Shown here piece after piece: positions 33,046 through 42,642 of a DNA stretch of 64,000 bases. Origin of the DNA: Lacibacter luteus. Its GTDB lineage: Bacteria; Bacteroidota; Bacteroidia; Chitinophagales; Chitinophagaceae. A model generated the notes under the pieces. The model was not told the DNA's origin and did no database searches. It saw only the letters and a program-made list of their open reading frames with translations. The stretch lies in contig NZ_SDHW01000001.1 of NCBI RefSeq assembly GCF_004118265.1, forward strand, positions 496,001-560,000, written 5' to 3'. Position 1 is the first letter of the stretch. Every line of letters starts with the position of its first letter. The translations under genes were made by a program, and so were the position numbers.

Positions 33046-35885
33046 TATTTTAATGAAGTTAAGGTAACCGGCCCTATCAATCCCGATGACAACGGACTCC
33101 ATGCAGCTGCTGTAAAGATGCCCTTCTTGGCATTCTCCGGTTTGCGTGCAGGCATGTTGGTGTTATAAAATATTTTCCAGGGAAGATTGTTTTGATCCAT
33201 GTAAATAATGCGGTTGGCCATTAAGTTGGCAACAATAATTTCAAGCTTGTTATTCGCCTGCATGGCTGATGCAGGAATGACACATTGAAATACAGGTCCG
33301 ATCACTGTTGCGATCTTTTTGCCATTGAGAATTACTTCTGCTGTCTCATCTACATTACCGAGATCGAGCAGGTATGAACCTGCAGTACCGGTTGGCTTTG
33401 CAAAGGAGATACTGTACTTCGCTGTGCCGGAAAAATGTTTTACATCAGCTGCACCTAATTCTGTCCACGATTTTAATTGTGTTGTTGTGATGGCAGCAGG
33501 AATGGCTGGTCCGCCTTCAAGGAAGTTGATCGTCCACTCTCCTTTTATTTCCTGTGCTGTGCCGTTTGTTTCTTTGTAAGGAAATGCTTCGCCTGTTTTC
33601 TTTACAGTATAAGATTGTACAATGATTGATTCGAATGATTGTAATTGCAGCAACACTTCTATTGCACCATTGCTGTTCTTACGAATTTTTGCCAAACCTT
33701 TCTTACCGGTCATTGCATCAAACAAGGCAAACGAAGCTGCATTGCTATTGAGTTCGATCCATTCTTCGAATGGTTTATCGGTGCGGTTGTTGATGAGCCA
33801 GATAGTTCCATCATTGTTTTTCCGGCGCAATACCGACAATCCTTTTTCTGCATAGCTTTCTTTTCTTACTTTGGCAACCTGCAACAATGCTTCCATATCA
33901 TCACTCACAACAAACTTTCCTTTACCAACTGTTGCCTGTTGCACATTGTTTGCTGTTGCAAATTTTAAACGACCGATCAGTTGCTGAAATGTTTTTCTTC
34001 TTGCATCAAGCTGATTAAAACCCGGCACATCCTGCGGCAGATTTTTATACACTAAGATAGTTGCACCTTGTTCAGCCAGTTTCATTATCTGGGAAAATGC
34101 TTTTTCATTGATTAGTTTATTGGCAGGCAATAAAATGGTGCGATATACATTACCACTGCTAATGATATTGTTTCCATTGTTGGTAAAATTCTGCAGCTGA
34201 CGTTCGCTAAAGAAATCGAAACTATATCCTTTCTCCACCATCCATTTTGATACATGTTCAAAATCGGTGTTCACAAAATTCCGTTCCATGCCATCAAAGT
34301 GTTGCAGCATGACGTTGCCCGGCTCTGCATAACGATCAACAATGGGATAATAAACCAACACATCATTATCAGGCTTGCCCTTCTGTAAAAAACTTTGTGT
34401 ACGGGTGATGTAGGTATTCAACGCATGAAAATCTTTCCACTGCGGATTGGTTGGTTGAAAATGCACGGCTGCATAAAATAACCAGCCCGGCCATTTTGCT
34501 TCCTTTGGCGAATATTCTGTACCGTGATAAAAAATATGATTCACACCGCCGAGGAAATACAGATCAATGATCTTCTTTACATCGCCCCAGCTTGATAAGA
34601 AATGTTCATTGAGCCATGTTGCCGATTCAGATGATACGAGTTGTTTGCCCGATACATTCGCTGCTGATGTTGCAAATTTGAAACGAAGAATATCTGTTCC
34701 TTCTGTTTCCGGAATATCAACCACGCTGTACAAGTCTAATGTATTTGCAGGAGAACCATGCGATTGGTTACGCAACATCTTTCCTTTTGTGCCTGCCCAT
34801 TTTTTCCAGGTAATGGTGAAATGTTCCAGCAGCAGTTCATCAATTACCGAACGGTAATCGTAGATGACACGACTGTTTTTCTCTTGTGTATCTTTTCCAA
34901 ACAGTGCAGGCAATTGTGTTTTAAGATCGTAGCCTTTGCGTTTTATGAACTCTGCAAAGAAATCCGGCGTCCAGTTACTTTGTCCTCTTGCATCATCCAC
35001 TTCATACGAATCGTTGAAGAAAGAACGGAGATAAGAAATATCATAACCTTTGAACGATGCATCAAACTTTTTAAAATAGTTGTTGGCTGCATTCAATGAA
35101 AAGTGATCGATGGCATATCCTTCCCCGCCGGGTGCTGCACGTTCCACCATCTTACCATGCAAGCCCTGGAATAATGCGTACAATGTCCAATTGCCTGTTG
35201 GAGCAGTCCAATTTAGTTTTCCGTTTGCATCAACTTTTGTTGTGAGATCAACCGTTTCATTTTTATCAGAATAAGCGATCAATGTCTTTAAAGACAATTT
35301 GCCGGGATATTGAATCTGATCCAAGGCCAATGCCTGTAGATTTTTATTCGTCCACACAGGCTTTAATACTTGGTCGAATGTTGCAGGTTTATTATTGGCT
35401 GTGCGAATGAACCCTTCGTTTTTGTATTCAACAGCTTCACTTAATTGTTCGCCACCTTTAACGTTGAATGTTTTATAGAAAATACTTTTGCTTGCATCTT
35501 CATCTTTCACCCATGGTCCGCCGAAAGGCCAGCCTGTTCCGTTTGCCAGGTCAACACCTAGACCCAAACGTTTTGATTCATTGAGCGTGTAAGAGAACAT
35601 CTGCATCCATTGTGGCGAGAGAAAATTGATGAACTGATTTTCGTAACCTTCCACACCATAAATGGGTGTTAATTCAACGCCACCTAATCCGGCTTGTTGG
35701 TATTGTTGAAGATTCCATGTAAGATCGGCTTTGTTTACTGCACTTCCTTCCCACCACCAACGTGTCCAGGGTTTGGTGACATTTGTTACAGCAGGCCAGT
35801 TGATCTGTGCTGTTGCTGCAAAACCGTGTGCTACAATCGCCGATGCAAGAATTAATTTTCTCAATGTTTTTTGTTTAGGATTCAT
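33045..35885 (-). CDS. GH106 alpha-L-rhamnosidase
   Basis: A 946-residue secreted enzyme, signal peptide 1-26. The N-terminus of the mature protein carries the GH106 hallmark run KPWTRWWWEGSAVNKADLTW and GLGGVELTPIYGVEG (about 38-80), then DLANGTGWPFGGPWV. Further family regions are SYLRSFFNDSYEVDDARGQS and the C-terminal galactose-binding-like domain (LLDLGNVDETAEVILNGKKI, about 865-885). GH106 members remove alpha-rhamnose from rhamnogalacturonan I or II chains. With GH78 the locus has two unrelated rhamnosidase families, likely for different linkages. Confidence 0.9.
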   Translation of the reverse strand: MNPKQKTLRKLILASAIVAHGFAATAQINWPAVTNVTKPWTRWWWEGSAVNKADLTWNLQQYQQAGLGGVELTPIYGVEGYENQFINFLSPQWMQMFSYTLNESKRLGLGVDLANGTGWPFGGPWVKDEDASKSIFYKTFNVKGGEQLSEAVEYKNEGFIRTANNKPATFDQVLKPVWTNKNLQALALDQIQYPGKLSLKTLIAYSDKNETVDLTTKVDANGKLNWTAPTGNWTLYALFQGLHGKMVERAAPGGEGYAIDHFSLNAANNYFKKFDASFKGYDISYLRSFFNDSYEVDDARGQSNWTPDFFAEFIKRKGYDLKTQLPALFGKDTQEKNSRVIYDYRSVIDELLLEHFTITWKKWAGTKGKMLRNQSHGSPANTLDLYSVVDIPETEGTDILRFKFATSAANVSGKQLVSSESATWLNEHFLSSWGDVKKIIDLYFLGGVNHIFYHGTEYSPKEAKWPGWLFYAAVHFQPTNPQWKDFHALNTYITRTQSFLQKGKPDNDVLVYYPIVDRYAEPGNVMLQHFDGMERNFVNTDFEHVSKWMVEKGYSFDFFSERQLQNFTNNGNNIISSGNVYRTILLPANKLINEKAFSQIMKLAEQGATILVYKNLPQDVPGFNQLDARRKTFQQLIGRLKFATANNVQQATVGKGKFVVSDDMEALLQVAKVRKESYAEKGLSVLRRKNNDGTIWLINNRTDKPFEEWIELNSNAASFALFDAMTGKKGLAKIRKNSNGAIEVLLQLQSFESIIVQSYTVKKTGEAFPYKETNGTAQEIKGEWTINFLEGGPAIPAAITTTQLKSWTELGAADVKHFSGTAKYSISFAKPTGTAGSYLLDLGNVDETAEVILNGKKIATVIGPVFQCVIPASAMQANNKLEIIVANLMANRIIYMDQNNLPWKIFYNTNMPARKPENAKKGIFTAAAWSPLSSGLIGPVTLTSLK

Positions 35886-36180
35886 CTTGTTTATTCAATT
35901 CAAGCGTGACTACGGCACGCAAATATGATTTATTATTTTTCTAGTAATCAGTTGTTCCTACGGAACAGGGTGATGCACGTAACATTTAACTCATAACACA
36001 TAACTTCTTTAAATCAAACCCACCCCTAAATCCCCTCCCAAGAGGGGAAGCTCTCACACAGCCCTCGCTTCTCAACCTATCTGCTATTACTCTTGCTCAT
36101 CTAGTTTTCAGACACTCATAACACATAACCCTTAACCCGTAACTTCTTTCATTCACCACTCACTATTCATCACTCATCAT
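35886..36180. other. Repeat-rich intergenic region
   Basis: Contains TAACTCATAAC-type runs (35981-36009, 36114-36150), a CCCCTCCCAAGAGGGG hairpin (about 36027-36042) and a CATTCATCACTCATCA run directly at the PL22 stop codon. No gene. Confidence 0.5.
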
Positions 36181-37410
36181 TCATAGTTCCACCGCATACA
36201 CATTCTCTATCCCTTCAAAGTTTGCACGAAAGATCACCCACTTTCCATCCGGACTGAAATGCACATTGGGTTCAAGGCGATAATTGTGATGTTTCATATT
36301 CACCAAACGTGTTGCTGTAAATTTATCGCCATCGGGTTTAAATAAATAGATCCACATACCATCTTTTGCTCTTGCTACCTGTCCGGCATCACCACCATCA
36401 CCACAAAACAAACTATTGTCTTTATTGCTGTTGAAATGAATACTCCATTCATCACGCTGCAATTCGTACTTTGTTTTTGCGCCGGTGTTTACATTATGAC
36501 CTTCCACATAAAATTTGGTGCTGCGTGGTTGTTGAAGATCGTACCAAATGGTTTGTCCATCAACACTGGGCCACTCATGACCTGCAATTTCCATATCCAT
36601 AATCCGCTTATGAATCTGTGTGATCTTTTTTGTTTTTACATCGATCGTCCAGATACGGTTCACTTTATGCCAGGGGCCTTCGTGACAAAACATCAATAAG
36701 TTGGGATCGGTTGAAGAGAACTGCACATGATTCAACCATGCACTATCACTATGTACTTTGTCCAGTTCTTTTGTTTTTACATTGATCGTAAACAAAGTGC
36801 GTGGCAACTTTGCTTCGTAGATGATGTTGAAGTAACTTGATTTGTTGGGATATTTTTTGAACAGTTCTTTTTCTTCGTCACTTGATTTGGCACCACCCAG
36901 CAAAGTACCATCAGCATTGATGGCTGTAACTGTTCCTTTAAAATCGGCAGGAAAAACAAATACCTGCTTTACTTCTTTTGTTTTTGCATTTACACTGAAT
37001 ACAGTATCCCTTATCTGGTAATAAACAATTCCCTTTTTGTTATCAACGATCTCACCATTCATGGGCAAGCGATGATAAGTGAGCTGCTCTGTCTTTAATG
37101 TTTTCAGATCAAGCAAATGAATTTGTCGGTTGCCCGATATAACAGTGGAGATCTCCTGCTTGCGTACACTATCTACATTGTTTTTGTTGCTGCTGTAAAA
37201 CACCATCGAGTTACCGATGAAGGGATTGTTGTGAAAGTAAAAGCTGAGATTGCTCCTGCCTTCCAGTCTTGTTAATTTGATGATGCGATGTTTTGTGTCT
37301 TGATCGATCCATTCGTCCGGCATCTTTTTACCACCGGTTTCGAGGACTTCCTGTGCATGCAGGCACAATACAGTAGCGAACAGCAGAGCAACCGTTGAGA
37401 GCAATTTCAT
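36181..37410 (-). CDS. PL22 oligogalacturonate lyase
   Basis: A 409-residue protein with signal peptide (1-19) and a seven-bladed propeller. Conserved lyase features are LNHVQFSSTDPNLLMFCHEG with His228 and His243, WHKVNRIW with His248, and IAGHEWPSVDG with His278; these His residues are candidates for the catalytic metal site. PL22 enzymes split short oligogalacturonates into unsaturated monouronates. The signal peptide suggests periplasmic action after import of oligomers through the SusCD pairs. A small membrane-protein gene lies 69 bp upstream. Confidence 0.85.
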   Translation of the reverse strand: MKLLSTVALLFATVLCLHAQEVLETGGKKMPDEWIDQDTKHRIIKLTRLEGRSNLSFYFHNNPFIGNSMVFYSSNKNNVDSVRKQEISTVISGNRQIHLLDLKTLKTEQLTYHRLPMNGEIVDNKKGIVYYQIRDTVFSVNAKTKEVKQVFVFPADFKGTVTAINADGTLLGGAKSSDEEKELFKKYPNKSSYFNIIYEAKLPRTLFTINVKTKELDKVHSDSAWLNHVQFSSTDPNLLMFCHEGPWHKVNRIWTIDVKTKKITQIHKRIMDMEIAGHEWPSVDGQTIWYDLQQPRSTKFYVEGHNVNTGAKTKYELQRDEWSIHFNSNKDNSLFCGDGGDAGQVARAKDGMWIYLFKPDGDKFTATRLVNMKHHNYRLEPNVHFSPDGKWVIFRANFEGIENVYAVEL

Positions 37411-37479
37411 TTTATACAGCTTTTAAACAGCCTATAAAGTAAAGCTTTAATGGCAGGATGGTTGTCCTGTACAATCCTG

Positions 37480-37680
37480 CTATTTCCCGGCCTGTTTCAG
37501 TGCACGGTACCTTCTCCGTACATCGGGGAAAAAGATGAAATTAAAGTAAAGGAAATTTACGACAATGATAATGTAAGCGACATTAAAGGGGAACTTCGAA
37601 CGATACCTTACCATGGTGCACTCCAGCGCAATGATGGTGAGTGCCACGGTAAACAATTTTGGATTAATCACTTTTCTCAT
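37480..37680 (-). CDS. Small two-segment membrane protein (tentative)
   Basis: A 66-residue frame with two hydrophobic stretches (about 9-22 and 33-50) and a basic C-terminus (PDVRRRYRALKQAGK). It fills most of the gap between GH43 and PL22 and has a purine-poor but normal-looking start for this genome. No family is recognised. It may be a genuine small membrane protein; composition alone supports it only moderately. Confidence 0.45.
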   Translation of the reverse strand: MRKVINPKLFTVALTIIALECTMVRYRSKFPFNVAYIIIVVNFLYFNFIFFPDVRRRYRALKQAGK

Positions 37681-37713
37681 AAGAATTGGTTAAGTCGTTC
37701 GGCTGCAAGTTAA

Positions 37714-39294
37714 TCATTTTGCCCGTACCAGCATTACATCATCCACATAACAAAAGGCATTGGCGGCCCCTTCTGCCACAAAACCAATTTCCACTTTCCC
37801 TCCTTTCACTAATACACGTTCAATGGTGATTGTTTTCCAGTTTGCATTTTCTTCTTTGATGGAATAAAAGCGAACCTTTTCATTACTCTGTGCATACATG
37901 TTCAATACCGTAAAGCCGCTGCTGTTTTTCACTTTGGCTGTTAATGTATAGTTGCCATCTTCCAGTTTTACATAGGGTGATGAGGCGATGACCTGATGCA
38001 CTCTTCGATTAAAGCCAACCTTATCACTTATCTGCAAACTCTTTTCTCCGATCACTGTTTTACGATCGGTTGCTGTGTTGAAATAATTCAGCACAGGTGA
38101 ACTGTTACTGTCGAGTGAAACTTTGTTGCCTTCAATTACAGTCGTTGTCCAGCCAAGCAAAAACTCCTGCACAGGTTTTACATGACTTGGAATACGTTTC
38201 CTGTCTGCTTCAAAACTTCCATTCATTACGTAGTTATGATCGGCAGCAGTTTTCCACTCCCCTGTTTTTGCATTTACATTCCATGAGCTAAGTGAATTGA
38301 AATAAGGTTCGGCGCCGTTAAATGAAAGCGGAAACCATTGATTATAACCCAAACCATTACCTGCAAAGTTTGCCCAACGATCACCGCAGTAAACAACTGT
38401 TTCCTGTTTACTTCCTTTGATGTTGAAGAAAAATCCTGTTTGTGTTACATGTGCATAATCATTCTCGCTTCCTTTCATCACCTGCATATTGTTTACTGGT
38501 GTGTAAGGCCCACGAATATCATCGGCAACTAAATAGTAAGCATACGATGCATCCCATCCATAAATGTTTGATGCCGCCATATAATACTTTCCTTTGTATT
38601 TGAACATGCAGTTGCCTTCCCTGCTTTCGCCCTGGAATACTTTAATGCAGTCCAATAAATTCACCATGCCATCTTTTGCACCAATTTCAGAAACATAAAT
38701 TTTATTTCTGCCGCTGCCATAGGAATAAATGAGATAAGATTTACCACTGTCTTCATCGGTAAATACTGTTTGATCGCCGGTGTTGGTTGTACCAATCATC
38801 TCTTTCATATTGATACGTTGGTGCGAGGTGAATGGACCCGTTGGCGAATCAGCAACTGTGATCAATACCTGGTTGCCATGTTGCACAATCATGGTATACT
38901 TATTCAACTCTTTGATGTAAGCAACACCTAAACGACCAACCCATGTTTTAGGAACTGTTTTAAATGCTTCTTCTTTTGTAAACACATCTGCTTCAAATAT
39001 CCAGTTTACTAAGTCGGTTGAACTGTAACAGGTAACCGATTCAAACGTAGCATTGGGCAATGTGATAGAAGGATCGTTGCGATAAATCGCTGCTTCTTTG
39101 TATTGAACACCGTACCAATAATATTTTTGATTGCCGGTAGCATCTTTAAATTTAAAAATACCACCGCCCTGACTATAGATGGGTTTGCCATCTTTCGTAT
39201 TCCAGAAAACATCGTTCTTGATGTTGAGGAATTGTGCATGCACACTATTAATGAACAGCAGCACAACAACGATGTGTATTGAAAATCCTTTCAT
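37714..39294 (-). CDS. GH43 hydrolase with C-terminal carbohydrate-binding-like domain
   Basis: A 526-residue secreted protein; the ATG at 39294 was chosen since it opens on the signal peptide (MKGFSIHIVVVLLFINSVHA) and lies 2 bp after the upstream stop. The propeller covers about 20-345. Blade I reads IYSQGGGIFKF then KYYWYGVQYKE, again the SQGGG/AHGGG form without the usual base Asp, as in the other GH43 at 27438. SREGNCMFKYKGKYYMAAS carries the likely general acid Glu. Residues about 355-526 form a jelly-roll-like domain (MNGSFEADRKRIPSH, then FCYVDDVMLV), typical of carbohydrate-binding modules. An exo-beta-1,3-galactanase-like activity is an inference. Confidence 0.75.
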   Translation of the reverse strand: MKGFSIHIVVVLLFINSVHAQFLNIKNDVFWNTKDGKPIYSQGGGIFKFKDATGNQKYYWYGVQYKEAAIYRNDPSITLPNATFESVTCYSSTDLVNWIFEADVFTKEEAFKTVPKTWVGRLGVAYIKELNKYTMIVQHGNQVLITVADSPTGPFTSHQRINMKEMIGTTNTGDQTVFTDEDSGKSYLIYSYGSGRNKIYVSEIGAKDGMVNLLDCIKVFQGESREGNCMFKYKGKYYMAASNIYGWDASYAYYLVADDIRGPYTPVNNMQVMKGSENDYAHVTQTGFFFNIKGSKQETVVYCGDRWANFAGNGLGYNQWFPLSFNGAEPYFNSLSSWNVNAKTGEWKTAADHNYVMNGSFEADRKRIPSHVKPVQEFLLGWTTTVIEGNKVSLDSNSSPVLNYFNTATDRKTVIGEKSLQISDKVGFNRRVHQVIASSPYVKLEDGNYTLTAKVKNSSGFTVLNMYAQSNEKVRFYSIKEENANWKTITIERVLVKGGKVEIGFVAEGAANAFCYVDDVMLVRAK

Positions 39295-39296
39295 AT

Positions 39297-40664
39297 TTAC
39301 TTGTACTTTCTTTTCAACCATTCTTCCGGCAGGTAAATGATGCAGATGTTCATGGAGCGATTGTCGGCCGACAACATCGCCGATTGAATTTGAATTTTTG
39401 TTCCGTCATCACTCATTGTTGGATGCGGATGATCGGCTGCAGTTGTTTTATGACCTGCAGATAATAACATCATTTCATTTGTATGACGGTCGATGAGATA
39501 AATGTTGCGGGTAAAATCATCACCTACTGCCCAGCGACCATCAGGCGAACCCGTTACATGCCACAAACCGCTACCACTTTTTGTTTGCCCGGCAATATAA
39601 CTTTCTCTTGTGCGGAGATTCACAATAGCAAGACCTGTTGGTTTTTCTCTTGTACCGCTTGGTCCCCATGCAGCATCCTGTCCGGGGTTTGCACCACCAA
39701 CGCCCGTACCTGTTGTATCAACGCCACCGATCTTACGGTGACCCATAATCGCAATTGCCACTTCATCTTTACCGATCACCGCTTCATGTGTTACCCATTC
39801 GTATGCTGCTTCGGGATAAAGAGGACGAAGACCTGAACCATCACGCTTCACCGTCCATGTACGTTGCGGTGATTTGCCACCTGTCTCCCAACAGAAAACA
39901 ATTTCACCCGACATCCACGGATTGCTTTGTATATGACCTATCTGAAAAGGAACCGATACAACATATTTTATTTCGCCTGTCAATACATTCATTGCGGCAA
40001 TACCATTTGGTCCTGCACCCATGTTGCGTGGCCCGAAATTATCTGCAGGTTTTGTTCCTGCTGCCAACTGTTTTGCTGCTGCATTTTTTCCCACACGGAA
40101 ATAAGCCCACTCTTCATCGCCATCCAATGCCATATCGCCACCACCTTCCAGTTCAATGGGAATAGTTCCGCAAATACGTTGATAGATATGTACAGGTTGC
40201 ATCTTGCCTGCTTTGCTGTCGGCAAAAACTTTTGCAAGATCAACTTCTACTATTTGTAATGGGATTTGATTTCTTCTGCGTGTTGTATCAGTCGTTGTTC
40301 TTCTTGCAGTATCACGCTCTGGCATCCGCATAAAATAAAGCTTCATGCTTTTGCGTGCAATGTTGAGCATGCCGGTGTAACCACCTTCTGTTACCTGCAC
40401 CATCTCGCCGGTTTTTTCATTCACCGCCATTGCTTCGCCACGAGTACGGCTGCTGCGGAAGATGAGCCATTCACCATCACTCGTCCATTGATTATGCGTT
40501 TGATAAATTTTTGAATCACCTCCGGGTGTGGAAGTTAAAAACACAAGTCTTGCACCTGTTACAGGGTCTTTTATTTCTTTTCGTTCCGATGGAAAACGTT
40601 TGCCGATCTGTGCCGATGCAAACATTGAAATACACATTGCTGCAAAGAATAAAATCTGTTTCAT
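39297..40664 (-). CDS. PL22-like/oligogalacturonate lyase-like beta-propeller protein
   Basis: A 455-residue secreted protein starting at the ATG at 40664 (signal peptide MKQILFFAAMCISMFASA). It forms a WD/TolB-like propeller with the opening HNQWTSDGEWLIFRSSRTRG, VTEGGYTGML, and late His-containing blades (QIGHIQSNPW, YEWVTHEAV, DHPHPTMSDDG). These His positions resemble the metal site of oligogalacturonate lyases, but the sequence differs clearly from the PL22 gene at 36181. It may be a lyase for another uronate-containing oligomer. A Thr/Arg-rich insert (TARRTTTDTTRRRNQ, about 118-132) is unusual. The start is 48 bp after GH39 with a palindrome between. Confidence 0.65.
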   Translation of the reverse strand: MKQILFFAAMCISMFASAQIGKRFPSERKEIKDPVTGARLVFLTSTPGGDSKIYQTHNQWTSDGEWLIFRSSRTRGEAMAVNEKTGEMVQVTEGGYTGMLNIARKSMKLYFMRMPERDTARRTTTDTTRRRNQIPLQIVEVDLAKVFADSKAGKMQPVHIYQRICGTIPIELEGGGDMALDGDEEWAYFRVGKNAAAKQLAAGTKPADNFGPRNMGAGPNGIAAMNVLTGEIKYVVSVPFQIGHIQSNPWMSGEIVFCWETGGKSPQRTWTVKRDGSGLRPLYPEAAYEWVTHEAVIGKDEVAIAIMGHRKIGGVDTTGTGVGGANPGQDAAWGPSGTREKPTGLAIVNLRTRESYIAGQTKSGSGLWHVTGSPDGRWAVGDDFTRNIYLIDRHTNEMMLLSAGHKTTAADHPHPTMSDDGTKIQIQSAMLSADNRSMNICIIYLPEEWLKRKYK

Positions 40665-40680
40665 GTTTTTGTTTTTTTTC

Positions 40681-40710
40681 ACTTGCCCCGCCTTTAAAGG
40701 CGGGGCAAGT
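40681..40710. repeat. Perfect 30-bp palindrome in the GH39-lyase gap
   Basis: ACTTGCCCCGCCTTTAAAGG followed by its mirror complement. It lies 2 bp after the GH39 stop and 17 bp before the next ATG. Its GCCCCG/CGGGGC core is shared with the 48-bp palindrome at 27381-27428. Confidence 0.85.
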
Positions 40711-40712
40711 AA

Positions 40713-42374
40713 TCACCAATCAAGTTTCAATAAACTAACTCCCTGTTGCGGTAAGGAAATATTCATCGTCAATACGCCATTTGTTGTTTTTAATTTCTTT
40801 GGTTGTCCTGTTGTTTTTAACTGACCTGCTTTTTCCAATACAGCAATTTGTTCTTTCGTTGGGTTTTGTGGTGAACCCATTTTCTTCCATACTTCGTAAC
40901 TATTGCTATGCTCATTATCGATGCGGTACTCGGTGACAGTTACATTCGTTGCAGGAACACCATCTACTGTTACCCGTACAGGCAATGCAGGTTGCTGCAC
41001 ATCGTTATCATGATAGTTCCAGATCATGACTGTTGCAGAACGTTTATCTTTTGCTGCCAATCCACCAACATCATTATAACTTTTGCGAACACTTGAATCA
41101 ACCATGGTTTTCAGATCATACATCTGGCTGCCCTGCAACAACACCCTGTTACCTTTCATCATACCAAACATGCGAAACACATTCAGCACCGGTTTATCTA
41201 CACCGTTCGTTGCAAGGTCACGAAAGCCATAGAACCAGGGTTGATTCTCAAATTCAAATGCCCATGATACTGCACCAAGAAAATTTATTTTGAATGAATC
41301 GGCCAGTAGATACTTGCGTGCAAACGATGCAGCGGTGTAACTGGAGAACATCGTTCCGTTACGATACGCATTCTCAGGATTGGTGTGCATACCACAGGCC
41401 GCACAACCTTCAGGATCACTTTCGCCAATGATGATGGGCAGATGTTTTAACTGCGGATAAGATGCGACAAACTTGAACCCTGCATTGATATCACGCAACT
41501 GCGTACCCATATTCATTTGCACATGACCATTTACAACACGTGGTGATCCTTTTGCATGAAACAAAATTGCATCAACAGGTGAGCCGATCTTCTTTGTTAC
41601 ATAATTCGTATCGCTGTAACAATGTTTTACAAATGCATGCAACCATTCCTGTGCTCCTTTGCCTGCAGTGCCTGCAATATTTATTCCACCGATCTTTGCA
41701 GTTGGCAATGCACGCTTCGCAGCATCGGCGGTATAATCATACAGTTTAAAGAACTCTTCTTTTGTTCCTTTCCAGTAACCATTGGGCTCGTTCCACAATT
41801 CCCAATACCAACTCTCCACTTCCTTTTGTCCGTAACGTTCTACACTATGCTTCACCCACTGGTAAATTAACTCGGCCCATTTGTTATAATCCTTCGGCGG
41901 ATAAGCCCAACCTGTAATGATCTTGAAATAAGGATCACCAGGTTTCCAATCATGTTTGTATGGTTGAGGATTGGTTGATAATGCTTCGGGCATAAAACCA
42001 ATTTGCGCCAATGGTTTCATACCACGTTGTATGTAGGTATCAAAAATACTGTCGATGATGCGCCAGCTGTAAACAGGATTACCATTTGCATCTTCGGTGT
42101 AAGCATTGGTGCTGCCCCATTTCAATGCAGGTGTTCCATCGCCTGTAACCAATAAACTATGTGCCCGTACATAAACAGGAACCGGACTTAATGCAGCGAT
42201 CTCCGACAACAACTTCTTTCCATCTTTCATGTACGTATAGTTTGGTTCATCGTAACCAAACCATGCCCAAACAGGTTTCATTGCACCCACTTCTTTTTTC
42301 AGATCAACTTGTATTGTGGGCGATTGTGCAGATGCAACTGAACAAATAAATAATGCAAGGAAAAGATGTTTCAT
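40713..42374 (-). CDS. GH39 family glycoside hydrolase
   Basis: A 553-residue secreted enzyme, signal peptide 1-16. The TIM barrel carries WYWELWNEPNGYW with acid/base Glu196 and HLPIIIGESDPEG with nucleophile Glu318, both as in clan GH-A family 39. YVRAHSLL and HAKGSP match conserved positions. A C-terminal beta-sandwich covers about 450-553. Characterised GH39 enzymes include beta-xylosidase, alpha-iduronidase and, in gut Bacteroides, activities on rhamnogalacturonan or arabinogalactan side chains. The substrate here is not readable. A CGACGMH segment (about 323-330) may form a disulfide or metal site. Confidence 0.82.
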   Translation of the reverse strand: MKHLFLALFICSVASAQSPTIQVDLKKEVGAMKPVWAWFGYDEPNYTYMKDGKKLLSEIAALSPVPVYVRAHSLLVTGDGTPALKWGSTNAYTEDANGNPVYSWRIIDSIFDTYIQRGMKPLAQIGFMPEALSTNPQPYKHDWKPGDPYFKIITGWAYPPKDYNKWAELIYQWVKHSVERYGQKEVESWYWELWNEPNGYWKGTKEEFFKLYDYTADAAKRALPTAKIGGINIAGTAGKGAQEWLHAFVKHCYSDTNYVTKKIGSPVDAILFHAKGSPRVVNGHVQMNMGTQLRDINAGFKFVASYPQLKHLPIIIGESDPEGCAACGMHTNPENAYRNGTMFSSYTAASFARKYLLADSFKINFLGAVSWAFEFENQPWFYGFRDLATNGVDKPVLNVFRMFGMMKGNRVLLQGSQMYDLKTMVDSSVRKSYNDVGGLAAKDKRSATVMIWNYHDNDVQQPALPVRVTVDGVPATNVTVTEYRIDNEHSNSYEVWKKMGSPQNPTKEQIAVLEKAGQLKTTGQPKKLKTTNGVLTMNISLPQQGVSLLKLDW

Positions 42375-42642
42375 GTATGTTTTGTTTACCGGCTTTTGTA
42401 TTTCATAGCATCGTCTGTTGTGTCACTCACTTGTGCGTTCAGTTTTCATAGCAGCAGACCTCATCCTCTTATCCTTCTCCTTTAGAGAAGGACGGCACTT
42501 CTATCTATATCCAAACTTTATCACTTCCACATCGGCTTAAATTCTTTAATCATCTATCTTAAAACGTTTAAGTGTCATCAGCACTTTCATAAAGCCAGGG
42601 CTGTGCGTTGACTTCTCCCCTTTCAGGGGGAGTTAGAGGGGG
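42375..42642. other. Intergenic gap CE12-GH39
   Basis: Carries a CTCCCCTTTCAGGGGGAG hairpin with TTAGAGGGGG (about 42614-42643) next to the CE12 stop. No gene and no exact promoter match seen. Confidence 0.45.
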
